Assembly: GCF_963924675.1 (NCBI RefSeq)
Contig: NC_089236.1
Span: 43,928,500 to 43,992,499, forward strand
Direction: 5' to 3'
Origin: Phocoena phocoena
Taxonomy: Eukaryota > Chordata > Mammalia > Artiodactyla > Phocoenidae
Length of the DNA: 64,000 nucleotides
Shown: positions 12,815 to 22,538 of the stretch, in pieces
Numbering within the stretch: the stretch's first letter is position 1
How the letters are laid out: each line of letters starts with the position of its first letter
Program-made: the position numbers and the translations under genes
Notes under the pieces: generated by a model
The model's database searches: none
Seen by the model: the letters and a program-made list of their open reading frames with translations, nothing else
Told to the model about the DNA's origin: nothing

Positions 12815-13790
12815 GGATAAAGCTGATGGAAAGGTCTCTAAACCCAAAAGGTTGCATTGACTGGGATGACCTTGACTGAGATATTCAGTGCAGAACAGAA
12901 GGTGATAGGTAGAAGGGAAAAATAAATTCAGTTATTGATTTTATTTTAAAACTTAATATATCTTTTACATAATCAAAAACTATATAAGCCTCTTGGAATT
13001 ATAGTTTTCAAACTCAGGATAGGTATCTGATCTGAAGATGTATATATTTAAGTACTGGCATTTATCTTATTTGGAATCACCCTCCCCAGTCAATGCATAC
13101 ATAATTAAATATTGTGTGATGCACCTTCTAATTTGGATGTGGGAAATTACTCCTCGCAAAGTAAGTTTTCCACAGATAGCCATGACTAGTGAGAGTTATG
13201 CCTTGACTTTACATTTACTTTGAAAAGCAGGAGATAATCTCAGCCTTTGGTAAAATTTATCACTTAATATTGATAAAACTCTCAGAAACCTAGGTATAGA
13301 AGTGACCATGCTCCACCTTATAAAAGGTATCCACAAGACAGCTACAGGTAATATTATGCTTAATGGTGAAAAAAGATGTTTTCCACTTTGATCAGGAACA
13401 AAGCAAAAAAACCCTTGATTACAGTACTATAGAACATCACACTTGAAGTCCCAAGCCTCATCACCTGTGGGATTCAAGCCACGCTCTCTTCCAGGCTTGC
13501 TTCGGCCAGCATCTCTACTTTGTGTCTCTTCTCACACTTGGACCCCTGGCCTTTCGTCATCCCCACCTGCAGTATTTACAGTGCCCGGCAGGAGTCAGGC
13601 TTCAGTGTCTTTTCACAGATGTTCCGTCTGCCATTAATTCATCTCCTGCTCCAACTCTGCATAGCCTCATCTTTCTAGATTCTACTTCAGGGTTATCATG
13701 AAGCCGTCACTTATATATAACTTTTTGCCTCCATAGGCACCTCTGTGCATAAAGGTTATGTTTATTTATCTCATGTGATTGAAATTTTGA
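12815..13790. other. intergenic, or intron 1 of the first CEP78 fragment; no exon seen
   Basis: I see no open frame with gene similarity. If the first CEP78 fragment once had an exon 1 upstream, this would be intron; no CpG island or exon 1 is present here or anywhere to its left. Confidence 0.4.
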
Positions 13791-13794
13791 GTTT

Positions 13795-13870
13795 ATCTAT
13801 CTTCCTCCTGAATGAAGGCTTTACGGGCAGAAGTCATTTCTAATCCTTAGCACAGAGCAGATGCTCTTTT
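13795..13870 (+). mobile_element. possible L2 3' end fragment
   Basis: The motif order gaatgaaggctttacgggcaga, then ccttagcacagagcagatgctc resembles the 3' end of an L2 LINE. It is short and diverged. Confidence 0.4.
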
Positions 13871-13947
13871 TCTTTTTATTTAGGTGCTTTTTAATGATGA
13901 TAAAATGTATAGTTTAAATCACTCATATTATAATAATTTTGCTTTAG

Positions 13948-14120
13948 ATTGTGACAGAAATGAAGTTTACAGAAGTCGTGTACCTGCAATAACAAATAAA
14001 GATGTGACCTTCCAGTTGTGTAGAGCTCATGAAAGCTGTGTTAGTGCGTCGGATGCGCTAAGGAACCTGGACCTAAGTGGGTTAGTTCTGAGAGAGAGAG
14101 ACTTAACTATGTTAACAAAG
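13948..14120 (+). pseudogene. CEP78: CEP78 copy 1, exon 2
   Basis: This 173-nt exon follows an intact acceptor (ttgctttag at 13,939-13,947). The open frame carries [16 protein letters not shown] and [15 protein letters not shown]. After aacaaag (ending 14,120) the sequence is gaggtt, where the second copy has the consensus donor gtaagc, so this donor site has been lost. Confidence 0.85.
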
Positions 14121-14218
14121 GAGGTTTACAGCCACATTTTTCATTGTGTCCTGCCAACATTTGATAGTTGCTTTTAGGGCAAACTAAACCAATAAAATTT
14201 TAAACTGTTCCTCCCCAG

Positions 14219-14295
14219 TAAAGAGACTGAATATTTCCCCACTTTGGTGCACCTGTGTCTTGCGAATTGTCCAGCTGGAGATGGAGGTTTAGAAA
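14219..14295 (+). pseudogene. CEP78: CEP78 copy 1, exon 3
   Basis: This 77-nt exon lies between acceptor cctccccag (ending 14,218) and donor gtgagt (14,296). It encodes LVHLCLANCPAGDGGLE. Aligned to the expected protein, the first part appears one base short (14 nt where 15 are expected before the TLVHL codons), which breaks the frame from exon 2. The second copy has the same shortfall. Confidence 0.8.
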
Positions 14296-15353
14296 GTGAG
14301 TTTCAGTCTTGTTTAAGTCTCTTCCCATCAATCTGGTCTCGTGATTTCCTACACACTATGTCTGTCTACCTTTTCCTGTCTACCTTTCCTTGGTGTTGTT
14401 CATGTGTGGATTGTCTCCTGTACCTGCTAAAACCTTGGTCCATTCTCATTTGTACCATGGAAGTTTGTCATGCTGGATACTGTCAGAATTAATCTTACTT
14501 AAGTTTGTGTTACGCCACAAACCACGCGTTTTCTGTTTTTTGTGTGTGTTTATATTTTTACGGTTTCTCGTCAAGAAATAGTATGCGAAGAGAAATAGCA
14601 AGACGTAAAAAGCAAAAAAGTCATCATTCTCTTTAAATTGTTAGAACGTATACCTGCAGTCATAATTATAATGCACTGTGGTATGTGTTCAAATAGGAAA
14701 TATATGTAACGTCCCGTAGGAGCAGCAAATTCAATGGTGGTGAGGGTGTGTCATGGAAGTAATCACAAAGCAGATGACTCTTCATTGGGGTCCTGAAACG
14801 TTAGGGTGCGTGCCCTATGTCCAGTGGTGGTCTGGAGGGGTCAGGAAGCCTGCCTTTCAGTTTGAGGGAACAGAGGGTTTGAGGTTCTCTCTCTTCTATT
14901 GCTCTAGTATACTGCATAGCAGCTAATAAAATACTGGGTTTATAGTTGACATTTACATCGCTGATTGATCATCAAGATTGGCATGTATCATTGGAATTGA
15001 AAATCCGAATAGTCTTATCCTTTTTAGGTTTTTCTTCTTTTTCCTTTGTCTCAAAAGTATGTCGTACTTTACTGAGTGGTTGGCAATAAAGTTTGCAATA
15101 TTCAGTGTATTCAGTTTTAGTACCTAAATAGAATTAAAGTGTTGCTGTAAACTGGAATAAGACTTTGCTACTGACAAGTTTTAAAACGCATCAGTTCGTC
15201 AATTACCTGTTTGGGAAGATTGTTGTTAATGATTTTTAAAATGTGGCTGTAAACCTCCAATTGACTCAAGAAAAGCAAATAAGTCTAGATTGACAAAAGT
15301 ATAGGCTCTTCATCTTATTCTGTGTGTGTGTGTTTTTTTTTTTTTCCTTTTAG

Positions 15354-15457
15354 TTTTTTGTCAAGGTATAAAGAACTCTATCATTCTTAAGACAGTAAAC
15401 TTCACGGGCTGTAATCTGACATGGCAGGGAGCAGATTACGTGGCCAAGATCTTAAAG
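15354..15457 (+). pseudogene. CEP78: CEP78 copy 1, exon 4
   Basis: This 104-nt exon has a canonical acceptor (cttttag, ending 15,353) after a long polypyrimidine tract, and a gt donor at 15,458. The frame is fully open and reads FCQGIKNS, then [20 protein letters not shown], then KILK. A trp codon in the LTWQG segment is kept here but is leu in the second copy. Confidence 0.88.
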
Positions 15458-15939
15458 GTGATTTTATGTTTAAACTTTCATGAAAACATATGTGATTGAA
15501 GCACATTAATACATTGACACAGATGGCAGTTAATTTTTGTCTTTTGATACCTGTGAGTGCATCTTTCATTTTGTTGAAAGAATATGACCAGTTGTCAGTT
15601 TGGGTTTCTACCATTTAGTAAAGATAGTCCAGTTAATTTTAGAAATAAGAGATTTAATATACAATACATAATAATACTTTTATGTATTTTTAGTTACTGA
15701 AAACACTGATTGTGATGCTGTGCAGAAACTATGCCATTATAGTCTTCAAGATTTAAATGAATCAAGTGTCTATTAGCCACTGTAGTATATAAACTGATAA
15801 AAATTACTACATCAGCAACTTGTAAATACAATATTTCAACTAATGCCTTAACAAGTTTACAGTGGTTATAATTACTGTATTTAGGCCTAAACAATTTAAT
15901 AATTTGACATGAAGCCTTTTTAGTAGTTTGCTGGTGCAG

Positions 15940-16200
15940 ATCAGGGATAGGTAAACAATGGCTGGTGGGCCAGATCCAGCCTGCCACCTGATTTTGTAAA
16001 GAAAGTTTTTTTGGAACATAGTCGCACCCATTGTTGACATGGTAGCTATGGCTACTTTCAGCCTACACCAGTGGGATTGAGTAGTTGCAACAGAAACTGT
16101 ATAGCCCACAAAGCTGGAAATGTTTAAATTTAGATTTTAAAAATTGAAGAATTATTTGAGCCTCTACAGGGCAAGTCCACTGACCCCTGGGGGAGAAAAC
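15940..16200 (+). mobile_element. old DNA transposon (hAT-like MER class), in intron 4 of copy 1
   Basis: The sequence runs from gataggtaaacaatggctgg (about 15,946) through gggccagatccagcctgc and gtaaagaaagtttttttgga to ccactgacccctggggg (about 16,179). This is a well-known non-autonomous DNA transposon pattern in mammals, but I cannot name the family with confidence. Its second copy is cut by the satellite array at 23,094. Confidence 0.6.
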
Positions 16201-16205
16201 AGTCA

Positions 16206-16395
16206 AGAACTTGGGTGCCGAAGCCAAATGGCCTAGGTTCAAATTCCCTTTCTCCCTTTGCATAGCTAGTGATCATGGACAAATCACTTAACCTCTATGC
16301 CTCTTTTAGGTTTAAATGAGCTCATTTGTATAAATAGTGCTTGGCATATACTAAGCACTGTGTAAGTGATTGCTGTTATTTCTGCTTGGAGCTCT
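16206..16395 (+). mobile_element. MIR SINE
   Basis: Matches MIR order: ggttcaaattccc, catggacaaatcacttaacctc, ttaaatgagctcatttgta, tgcttggcatatactaagca. It lies in intron 4 of the first CEP78 fragment. Confidence 0.8.
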
Positions 16396-16702
16396 TATAA
16401 GCTATTGTTAATAGGAAAATGACACTAATGATTTTCCTTTTAGAGTGCCAAAGGCACTTTGAGTCTTTTATTTTTTCAAGAATGTAACAAGACTTTTCTC
16501 ATTTAAAGTCAGTGTTCCCTGTTACCAGAATTTATTTTATGAATATAAAGAATTGAATGTCTTTAAGACAAGACTTGTGGTTAAATGTCAAACCATTATT
16601 TTCCCAAGGCACATCAAACTGGCTGTGCATAGTCCAGGCCTCTGAAGTTTGTGTGCATACCCTAGGTAGCATGTGAGATCCATTTTGTGAATATAGTTTT
16701 TT
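16396..16702. other. intronic DNA of CEP78 copy 1, nothing recognised
   Basis: No exon, RNA gene or identifiable repeat is seen between the MIR and the next SINE. Confidence 0.4.
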
Positions 16703-16713
16703 AAATAATGCCT

Positions 16714-16889
16714 GGGAATTCCCTGTCAGCAGTTAACACTCTGCGCTCCCAATGCAGGGGACGTTGGTTCAATCCCTGCTCAAGGAACTAGATCCCACAT
16801 GCAATAAGTAAAAGATCCGGCAGGCTGCAGCTAAAAGCCCGGCACAGCCAAACAAACAAATAAATATTTTTTTCAAAATAAATAAAATA
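16714..16889 (+). mobile_element. CHR-1-type tRNA-derived SINE
   Basis: The element starts gggaattccctgtcagcagt, has gcaggggacgttggttcaat with a B-box-like core, and ends in a long A-rich tail with (aaac) and (aaat) units. It is bounded by the target-site duplication aaataatgcct at 16,703-16,713 and 16,890-16,900. It has inserted into intron 4 of CEP78 copy 1. Confidence 0.85.
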
Positions 16890-17138
16890 AAATAATGCCT
16901 TAGGTATTAGGGCAAGAAAATATAACCTATTTAGCTTTGTATCATGAAAAACTATCTGTGTAGTTTATAATGTACGTAAGTTAAATGTATAGAACTTTGT
17001 GTATATAATTTGTTAAGAAATAAGATGTATATTAAAAAGTTTTCTTATGGGTTGCCGAGTAAGTTGTTTGGAGACCTTTGGAGGACAGAATGATGAAATT
17101 TAGAGCCTCAGCAATGATAGAATTTAGAAGTAATTCCC

Positions 17139-17341
17139 GGGCTTCCCTGGTGGTGCAGTGGTTGAGAGTCCGCCTGCCGATGCGGGGGATACGGGTTCGT
17201 GCCCCGGTCCGGGAGGATCCCACATGCCGCGGAGCGGCTGGGCCCGTGAGCCATGGCCGCTGGGCCTGTGCGTCCGGAGCCTGTGCTCCGCAATGGGAGA
17301 GGCCACAACAGTGAGAGGCCCGCGTACCGCAAAAAAAAAAA
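17139..17341 (+). mobile_element. CHR-2-type SINE (cetacean)
   Basis: A full-length tRNA-derived SINE. The 5' tRNA part is gggcttccctggtggtgcag, with the RNA polymerase III A-box-like tggtgcagtggttgaga and B-box-like gggttcgtgcc. It is followed by the CHR-2 body (ccgcggagcggctgg, gagccatggccgctgg) and an A tail. The target-site duplication agaagtaattccc (17,126-17,138) and agaagtaactccc (17,342-17,354) differs at one base. This is one of the main clues to a cetacean source. Confidence 0.95.
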
Positions 17342-17645
17342 AGAAGTAACTCCCTGACTTAGAAGATAAGGAAAATAATTCTTAGACTGTAATTGAGTTG
17401 TCCAACTTTACATAACTGTTCAAAAACAGGGCATCCAGTGGCTGGAATCTAATCACTGACCGACTAGAATGTGGGTCACTGGACTCGTAAAGCAGAACTG
17501 ACTGTTTAATTTCTCAGCTTGATTCTCCTGGCACATATGCTTGATACGTGTGTGTGTAAATCTCTGACATAATAAGCCATACTCGGTAGGCACACCCTGT
17601 TTCCTTATTGAAGCATCTTAATTTTGTCCCATTAAATCTTTGAAG

Positions 17646-17818
17646 TATCAGACTATCAGAAGGCATGAAGAAACCTGGACTGAGAGGCTTCCTTCCAGGA
17701 GACCTGATCTTGACTGTATGCCTGGTTGGAGGCGCATCCTTCTTAACTGCAACAAGCTCATTGGTGACCTGGTTTCGTCCTTTTGCAGAACCTCTTAGTG
17801 AGGATTTATGGCTTGGAG
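17646..17818 (+). pseudogene. CEP78: CEP78 copy 1, exon 5
   Basis: This 173-nt exon lies between an ag acceptor (17,644-17,645) and a gt donor (17,819). It opens with [11 protein letters not shown] and continues [19 protein letters not shown] and KLIGDL. One base is then missing (about 17,771-17,780), so the frame runs into a stop near 17,794. The correct frame resumes as LSEDLWL before the donor. There is no counterpart in the second copy, where the satellite array begins before this exon. Confidence 0.85.
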
Positions 17819-17819
17819 G

Positions 17820-18055
17820 TTAATTCTAAAATTGAAAATGTTGAATTTTTAATATAATATATGCTTAGCTTTTGGCGTGATACTGTTGTGATAGAATTTT
17901 TTTCAAAGCCTCATTTTTCTGATAGCTTTTATGTTGCTTTTAAACTTTCTCTAAGAGTTGCATGTATTCTTTACAGAAAATACACGGTAACAAGAGAACA
18001 ATTACCTATAAGCTTAATACCCAGACATAAACACTGTTCATTTTGGTGTATATAT
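17820..18055. other. no gene or repeat recognised
   Basis: AT-rich sequence immediately after the exon 5 donor of CEP78 copy 1, presumably intron 5. I see no further CEP78 exon. Confidence 0.4.
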
Positions 18056-18470
18056 TTTCAGTCCTTTTTTTTTATATATAAATATATTTATACACAGGGA
18101 TTACTAAACTAGAATTGTAGTATACTTGCTATTTTATATTCCTGCTTTTTTCACTTAATGAGGGGTATCATGTAATATTCCATCATATTGATGCCCCATA
18201 GTTTAATCAATTCTTTGCAATTATATTTAGACAGCTTGCTTTTCCCTGTCACAAGCAATGTGGATACGTTGTATATACACCTCTGTGTCCATCGGGCTTA
18301 CTTGTGTAGAACAAGGTACTACAAGTGGAATGACAATCTCTGACATATTTTTAACACTTTTGATACACATTGCAGAATCACCACCCAGAAAGGCTATGCC
18401 AATTTTAGTCCACCCCAAGAGTGGATGTGAAGCCTGACTCTCACAAACACTGGCGGGTTGCACTTTTAAA
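18056..18470 (-). mobile_element. old L1M-type 3' end fragment
   Basis: In antisense orientation it shows the typical order ttttttcacttaatg, taatattccatcatattgatg, atagtttaatcaattc, then agaatcaccacccagaaaggc, as in 3' ends of old mammalian L1 elements. It is diverged. Confidence 0.65.
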
Positions 18471-18489
18471 AAACTGAAAGACTACAAAA

Positions 18490-18815
18490 ATGAGTACCTC
18501 TCTCTTTTTTATGCAAGTGGGATTACTCCAAATTTTATACCTTTTTTCACTTAATTTAGTATGACCATCTTAGCAAGTCAGTAAATTTGCATCTACTGCA
18601 TAATTTTTTGTCACTGTTCAGTGTTCCATTATATGAATATGTCACGGTACACATAGCTTATCCAATCTTGTATAAAAGGTATGTCCAGTTTTTCAGTTAC
18701 AAAAAGTACTCTGATATATATCCTTAACTATATCTCTATTTCTTTTGGTTAAATTCTCAGAAAGAGAGTTGTTGCATCAAAAGGGTATAGACATTTTGAA
18801 GACTTTTCTTACAGA
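18490..18815 (-). mobile_element. second old L1M-type 3' end fragment
   Basis: The same antisense landmark order is seen again (tttttcacttaatttagta, then cagtgttccattatatgaa, then ctcagaaagagagttgttgc, then aaaagggtatagac). This indicates a second fragment next to the first, either a second insertion or a duplication. Confidence 0.6.
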
Positions 18816-19330
18816 ATCTTGGCTTAATCTGATAGGAGAATAACCACATTTTGTTTTATTTTGTATTCACTCGAATTACTGGTGAGGTTTACTGGCTGTT
18901 TGTATTCATTTGGCTAGTTGGTTAATGACACCGCGTGTCCATTCTTCTGTAGTGAGAGTTTATAAGGGCTGTATCATACCCTGTCAAATCCATATGTCTG
19001 ACTTGCTATTTCTGTACGTCATGGGGTGTTGAAAGACTCCAGTTATTTTAATGTGATGGTCCACTCAACACTTAAATAAACGACTCATGATAGTTTCCTT
19101 TCATGTAATAGTTTTTAATACCTGTGCTTTTGTGATGATCCCTTTTGTTTGACTGAACAGGTTGTTCAGCCCCAGAACTACTAGAAGTCATGATCATTTG
19201 TTCTGGTTTTTGTCTGACGTTTTACCGCGAGAGTTCTTGGCCGTCATACTTTCATGATAGGTTCTTAGTATGTATTCTCTATTCACACATTGTTTGAATT
19301 TGTTATTATTTGTATCCTAGAAAACGGTAC
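18816..19330. other. no gene or repeat recognised
   Basis: Mixed-composition sequence between the L1 fragments and the second CHR-2 SINE. No exon of CEP78 or other gene is seen. Confidence 0.4.
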
Positions 19331-19334
19331 TTTT

Positions 19335-19531
19335 GGGCTTCCCTGGTGGCGCAGTGGTTGAGAGTCCGCCTGCCGATGCAGGGAACAAGGATTCGTGCCC
19401 CGGTCCAGGAAGATCCTACATGCCGCGGAGCGGCTGTGTCCGCGAGCCATGGCCGCTGAGCCTGCGCGTCTGGAGCCTGTTGCTCCGCAACGGAAGAGGC
19501 CACAACAGTGTCAGGCCGGCGTACTGCAAAA
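19335..19531 (+). mobile_element. CHR-2-type SINE (cetacean), second copy
   Basis: Same structure as the SINE at 17.1 kb: gggcttccctggtggcgcag head, tggcgcagtggttgaga A-box-like, ggattcgtgcccc B-box-like and ccgcggagcggctg body. The 3' end gtactgcaaaataac has almost no A tail. The element lies about 70 bp upstream of the CpG island. Confidence 0.93.
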
Positions 19532-19599
19532 TAACAAATCATAAAATGCGCTGATACAATCATGTCTCACTTTTGTTTGGATCAGTCAGCAAACGCTTT

Positions 19600-20420
19600 T
19601 TCGAAACCCCAAATTCTCCACACCTCCTACCTTTCGCTCCGCCCTAGTCTCGAAGTGCCCGCCACTGTTCCTCAGGCTGGATCCCCATGGGAGGACCCTT
19701 GGGCTGCGTGCTGATGCACGGGGCGTGCACTGACGTCCTCGAGCCCCGCCCCCACGGGCCCGTCCGGAAGTTGCAACCGCAGCACCACGTCTCGCGGGTG
19801 TCGAGGCCGGCGCCAACAGCCGGCGTTTCGGGGTCGCGGGAACGCGGCGTGGAGGGCTCAGCGTGGCCGGGGCCCGTGGCCCTGTGTCATCAGCCTGCGA
19901 CGCGGGTTCTGCCAACGCTGCGGCGCCGCAGCCACCGGGCTGTGGGCGCCCGAGGGGCCTGGAGGCGAGCAGGGACCGCCAGGCGGCTGTGGGTATCGTG
20001 TCCGCAGCCAGCGTCCCCGAGGCCACGCCCAGGCCATGATGACTTGGTGAAGCTGCGCCGCGACAACGTGGCCGACTTCTGGTGCTGTGATGACCTGTGT
20101 GCACTGCAGGACTCGCTGCCTCTGCCCGCCGTTCGCGCTTCCCTGCAGGAGGTCCTGCTGGACTTCTAGGCCGACCGCCTCCATAGGGTGGACTGGACGC
20201 CGCTCTTGAGCACCCTCTGCCCGTGATGTGTATCGAGAATTTCTTCCGGCCGTGGCTTGGTGAGACAGGTTTGTAGTTCCCGCTTCCAGGGGCCCTCATG
20301 TGGGTGCTGAGAAACGGGGTTTTAGATGGTGCAAGGTGGAGGGTTGGCACTAGAGCCGATGCCCAGTGCCCGGGTGTGCGTGCACTAGACGGGGCGTGTG
20401 GTTTAGGACCCCTGCCAGCG
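19600..20420 (+). promoter_or_regulatory. CpG island / orphan CEP78 promoter
   Basis: A sharply GC- and CpG-rich block surrounds CEP78 exon 1 in otherwise AT-rich DNA. Within about 40 bp it holds a CRE-like tgacgtcc (19,731-19,738), an Sp1-type GC box ccccgccccc (19,744-19,753) and an ETS/GABPA-type ccggaagt (19,764-19,771). No TATA box is evident. That combination is typical of a housekeeping promoter firing on the plus strand toward exon 1 at 20,036. The downstream gene is broken, so any activity would give a non-coding transcript. Activity is inference. Confidence 0.7.
20036..20268 (+). pseudogene. CEP78: CEP78 copy 2, exon 1
   Basis: Starts at atg 20,036 and ends at the donor gtttgt (20,269). 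From 20,041 the frame reads [29 protein letters not shown] and LLDF before the stop at 20,167, then ADRL, VDWTPLLSTL. After the internal deletion it resumes in another frame as IENFFRPWLGET. Homology to the CEP78 N-terminus runs the whole length of the exon. Confidence 0.9.
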
Positions 20421-20439
20421 CGGTGACCCCAGCTGAGTG

Positions 20440-20600
20440 CTTTAAGGTTTCTAGGTCTCAGTGTTCTCATCTGTAGCATGGGCTTAACAGGACCCACTCT
20501 CTGTGGAGGTTACAAGGTCTCACTCTGTTAATGCTTGTAGACTCTACAATGTAGAACACTTAGCACAGTTTGGAGCGTCCTTAATGGTTGCACAGATATT
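20440..20600 (+). mobile_element. MIR SINE
   Basis: The landmarks agtgttctcatctgtagcatggg and agaacacttagcacagtttgg match the 3' half of MIR. It lies in intron 1 of CEP78 copy 2. Confidence 0.7.
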
Positions 20601-20729
20601 ACCTGGTGTGTTGAATGACTTTGCCTGGTACAGACCAAAGCGGTAAGGAAATTGATATATCCCAGCTTCATTTCCTTTCCATTCAAACAGGGCTCAGGAA
20701 AAAAACATTTTTTTTCAATAGTATCCTAT

Positions 20730-20935
20730 AGTGGAAAGAGCACCGGTGTGAAGGCAGCTTAGGGTTTGAATTCCAGGGCTTATGCTCTCTGTGGCCTGGG
20801 CAGGCTTCTTTTGCACTACAATCCCCACCCTTGTAAAATGACATTTAAAACCACTCTTTCTGTTGGTTCTTAGAATTAATTAAGCAGGTTATGTGTGTAA
20901 AGTATCCTGGCACTTGAATGAGTTGCCAGAACCAA
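20730..20935 (+). mobile_element. MIR SINE
   Basis: The landmarks gtggaaagagcaccgg, gtttgaattccaggg, cttgtaaaatgaca and agtatcctggcacttgaatg follow MIR order from the 5' end. It is independent of the MIR fragment about 150 bp upstream. Confidence 0.7.
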
Positions 20936-21065
20936 GGGCTGCTGTAGACAATGCTTCTGCCCTAGGTAGGCTCCCCTTCTACTGGGTGGAAAGTAAACAC
21001 AAGCACAGTAGTCAGTGCTCTGGAAGACGTGAGTTCTGGTACTACAGAGCACAGAATCTCTTTTT

Positions 21066-21176
21066 CCTTTAATTTAATTTTTATTTTATATTGGAGTATA
21101 GTTGATTTACAATATTGTGTTAGTTTCAGGTGTACAGCAAAGTGATTCAGTTATACATATATCCATTCCTTTTCAG
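21066..21176 (-). mobile_element. L1 3' end fragment, antisense
   Basis: The sequence ttatattggagtatagttga, then aatattgtgttagtttcaggtg, then acagcaaagtgattcagtta is an L1 3' UTR in antisense. It stops abruptly at ttttcag (21,171-21,176) and passes straight into CEP78 exon 2 at 21,177. This marks a deletion or rearrangement breakpoint, since the 5' part of exon 2 is absent. Confidence 0.85.
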
Positions 21177-21224
21177 CTAAGTGGGCTATTTCTGAGAGAG
21201 AGAGACTTAACTATGTTAACAAAG
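21177..21224 (+). pseudogene. CEP78: CEP78 copy 2, exon 2 (3' remnant)
   Basis: Only the last 48 nt of the exon remain, reading [12 protein letters not shown]. The donor gtaagc at 21,225 is intact, unlike copy 1. The preceding ttttcag comes from the L1 fragment and could serve by chance as a splice acceptor. Confidence 0.82.
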
Positions 21225-21310
21225 GTAAGCCTTCATTGTGTCCTGCCAACATTTGATAGTTGCTTTTGGGGCAAACTAAACCAATAAAATTTTAAACTGT
21301 TCCTCCCCAG

Positions 21311-21387
21311 TAAAAGGATTGAATACTTGGCCACTTTGGTGCACCTGTGTCTTGCAAATTGTCCAGTTGGAGATGGAGGTTTAGAAA
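21311..21387 (+). pseudogene. CEP78: CEP78 copy 2, exon 3
   Basis: A 77-nt exon with acceptor cctccccag and donor gtgagt. It encodes LVHLCLANCPVGDGGLE. It has the same one-base shortfall before this segment as copy 1. Confidence 0.82.
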
Positions 21388-22434
21388 GTGAGTTTCAGTC
21401 TTGCTTAAGTCTCTTCCCATCGGACTGGTCTCGTGATTTCCTACACATCTGTCTACCTTTTCCTGTCTACCTTTCCTTGGTGTTGTTCATGCGTGGATTG
21501 TCTCCTGTACCTGCTCAAACCTTGGTCCATTCTCATTTGTACCATGGAAGTTTGTCATGCTGGATACTGTCAGAATTAATCTTACTTAAGTTTGTGTTAT
21601 GCCACAAACCACACGTTTTCTGTTTTTTGTGTGTGTTTATATTTTTACGGTTTCTCGTCAAGAAATAGTATGCAAAGAGAAATAGCAAGACGTAAAAAGC
21701 AAAAAAGTCATCATTCTCTTTAAATTGTTAGAACGTATACCTGCAGTCATAATTATAATGCACTGTGGTATGTGTTCAAATAGGAAATATATGTAACGTC
21801 CCGTAGGAGCAGCAAATTCAGTGGTGGTGAGGGTGTGTCATGGAAGTAATCACAAAGCAGATGACTCTTCATTGGGGTCCTGAAACGTTAGGGTGCATGC
21901 CCTATGTCCAGTAGTGGTCTGGAGGGGTCAGGAAGCCTGCCTTTCAGTTTGAGGGAACAGAGGGTTTGAGGTCCTCCCTCTTCTATTGCTCTAGTATACT
22001 GCATAGCAGCTAATAAAATACTGGGTTTATAGTTGACATTTACATCGCTGATTGATCATCAAGATTGGCATGTATCATTGGAATTGAAAATCCGAATAGT
22101 CTTATCCTTTTTAGGTTTTTCTTCTTTTTCCTTTGTCTCAAAAGTATGTCGTACTTTACTGAGTGGTTGGCAATAAGGTTTGCAGTATTCACTGTATTCA
22201 GTTTTAGTACCTAAATAGAATTAAAGTGTTGCTGTAAACTGGAATAAGACTTTGTTACTGACAAGTTTCAGAACGCATCAGTTCATCAGTTACCTGTTTG
22301 GGAGGATTGTTGTTAATGATTTTAAAAATGTGGCTGTAAACCTCCAATTGACTCAAGAAAAGCAAATAAGTCTAGATTGACAAATGTATAGGCTCTTCAT
22401 CTTATTGTGAGTGTGTCTTTTTTTTTTCTTCTAG

Positions 22435-22538
22435 TTTTTTGTCAAGGTATAAAGAACTCTATCACTCTTAAGACAGTAAACTTCATGGGCTGTAATCTGA
22501 CATTGCAGGGAGCAGATTACGTGGCCAAGATCTTAAAG
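22435..22538 (+). pseudogene. CEP78: CEP78 copy 2, exon 4
   Basis: A 104-nt exon with canonical acceptor (ttctag) and gt donor at 22,539. It is fully open and reads CQGIKNS, then [20 protein letters not shown], then KILK. Two residues differ from copy 1 in the FTGCNLTW segment (thr to met, trp to leu). Confidence 0.88.

Larger units (their letters stand above)
14075..16013 (+). repeat. segmental duplication, copy 1
   Basis: This stretch (end of CEP78 exon 2 to the middle of a DNA transposon in intron 4) is repeated in the same orientation at 21,177-23,094. By eye the two copies differ at a few percent of positions, including introns. The copies also differ by small indels, for example in the exon 2 donor region and the TG/T tract near 15,320-15,350. 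Confidence 0.93.
13948..17818 (+). pseudogene. CEP78: CEP78 pseudogene fragment, copy 1 (exons 2-5 with introns)
   Basis: CEP78 encodes a leucine-rich-repeat centrosomal protein that works at the mature centriole in ciliogenesis. Four exon-like blocks in the correct order read as its N-terminal LRR region: exon 2 ([21 protein letters not shown]), exon 3 (LVHLCLANCP, GDGGLE), exon 4 ([24 protein letters not shown]) and exon 5 ([26 protein letters not shown]). Introns are retained, so this is a duplicated and not a retroposed copy. Exon 1 and all exons after 5 are missing. Exon 3 appears to lack one base, exon 5 has a one-base deletion leading to a stop, and the exon 2 donor is not canonical. 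Exon similarity was judged by recall of the human protein, not by a search. Confidence 0.88.
20036..22538 (+). pseudogene. CEP78: CEP78 pseudogene fragment, copy 2 (exons 1-4)
   Basis: A second unprocessed CEP78 fragment lies downstream of copy 1 in the same orientation. It has exon 1 with its CpG island, the last 48 nt of exon 2, and exons 3 and 4; the array replaces everything after intron 4. Exon 1 has lost one base in codon 2, has an in-frame tag at 20,167-20,169, and has lost about 16 nt near 20,217-20,228. Exon 2 is cut on its 5' side by an antisense L1 fragment ending at 21,176. Exon 3 shows the same one-base shortfall as copy 1. The exon 2 donor and all exon 3 and 4 splice sites are canonical. 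It cannot encode CEP78 but could be transcribed and spliced. Confidence 0.88.

Noticed and set aside
17139..17230. tRNA gene
   Set aside because: The A-box and B-box-like motifs belong to the tRNA-derived head of a CHR-2 SINE with target-site duplications and an A tail; no tRNA cloverleaf is preserved.
19586..20497. 303-codon minus-strand frame across the CpG island
   Set aside because: It is low-complexity (pro, arg, ala, ser rich) and lies exactly over the GC-rich CEP78 promoter and exon 1. Long chance frames are expected in such composition.
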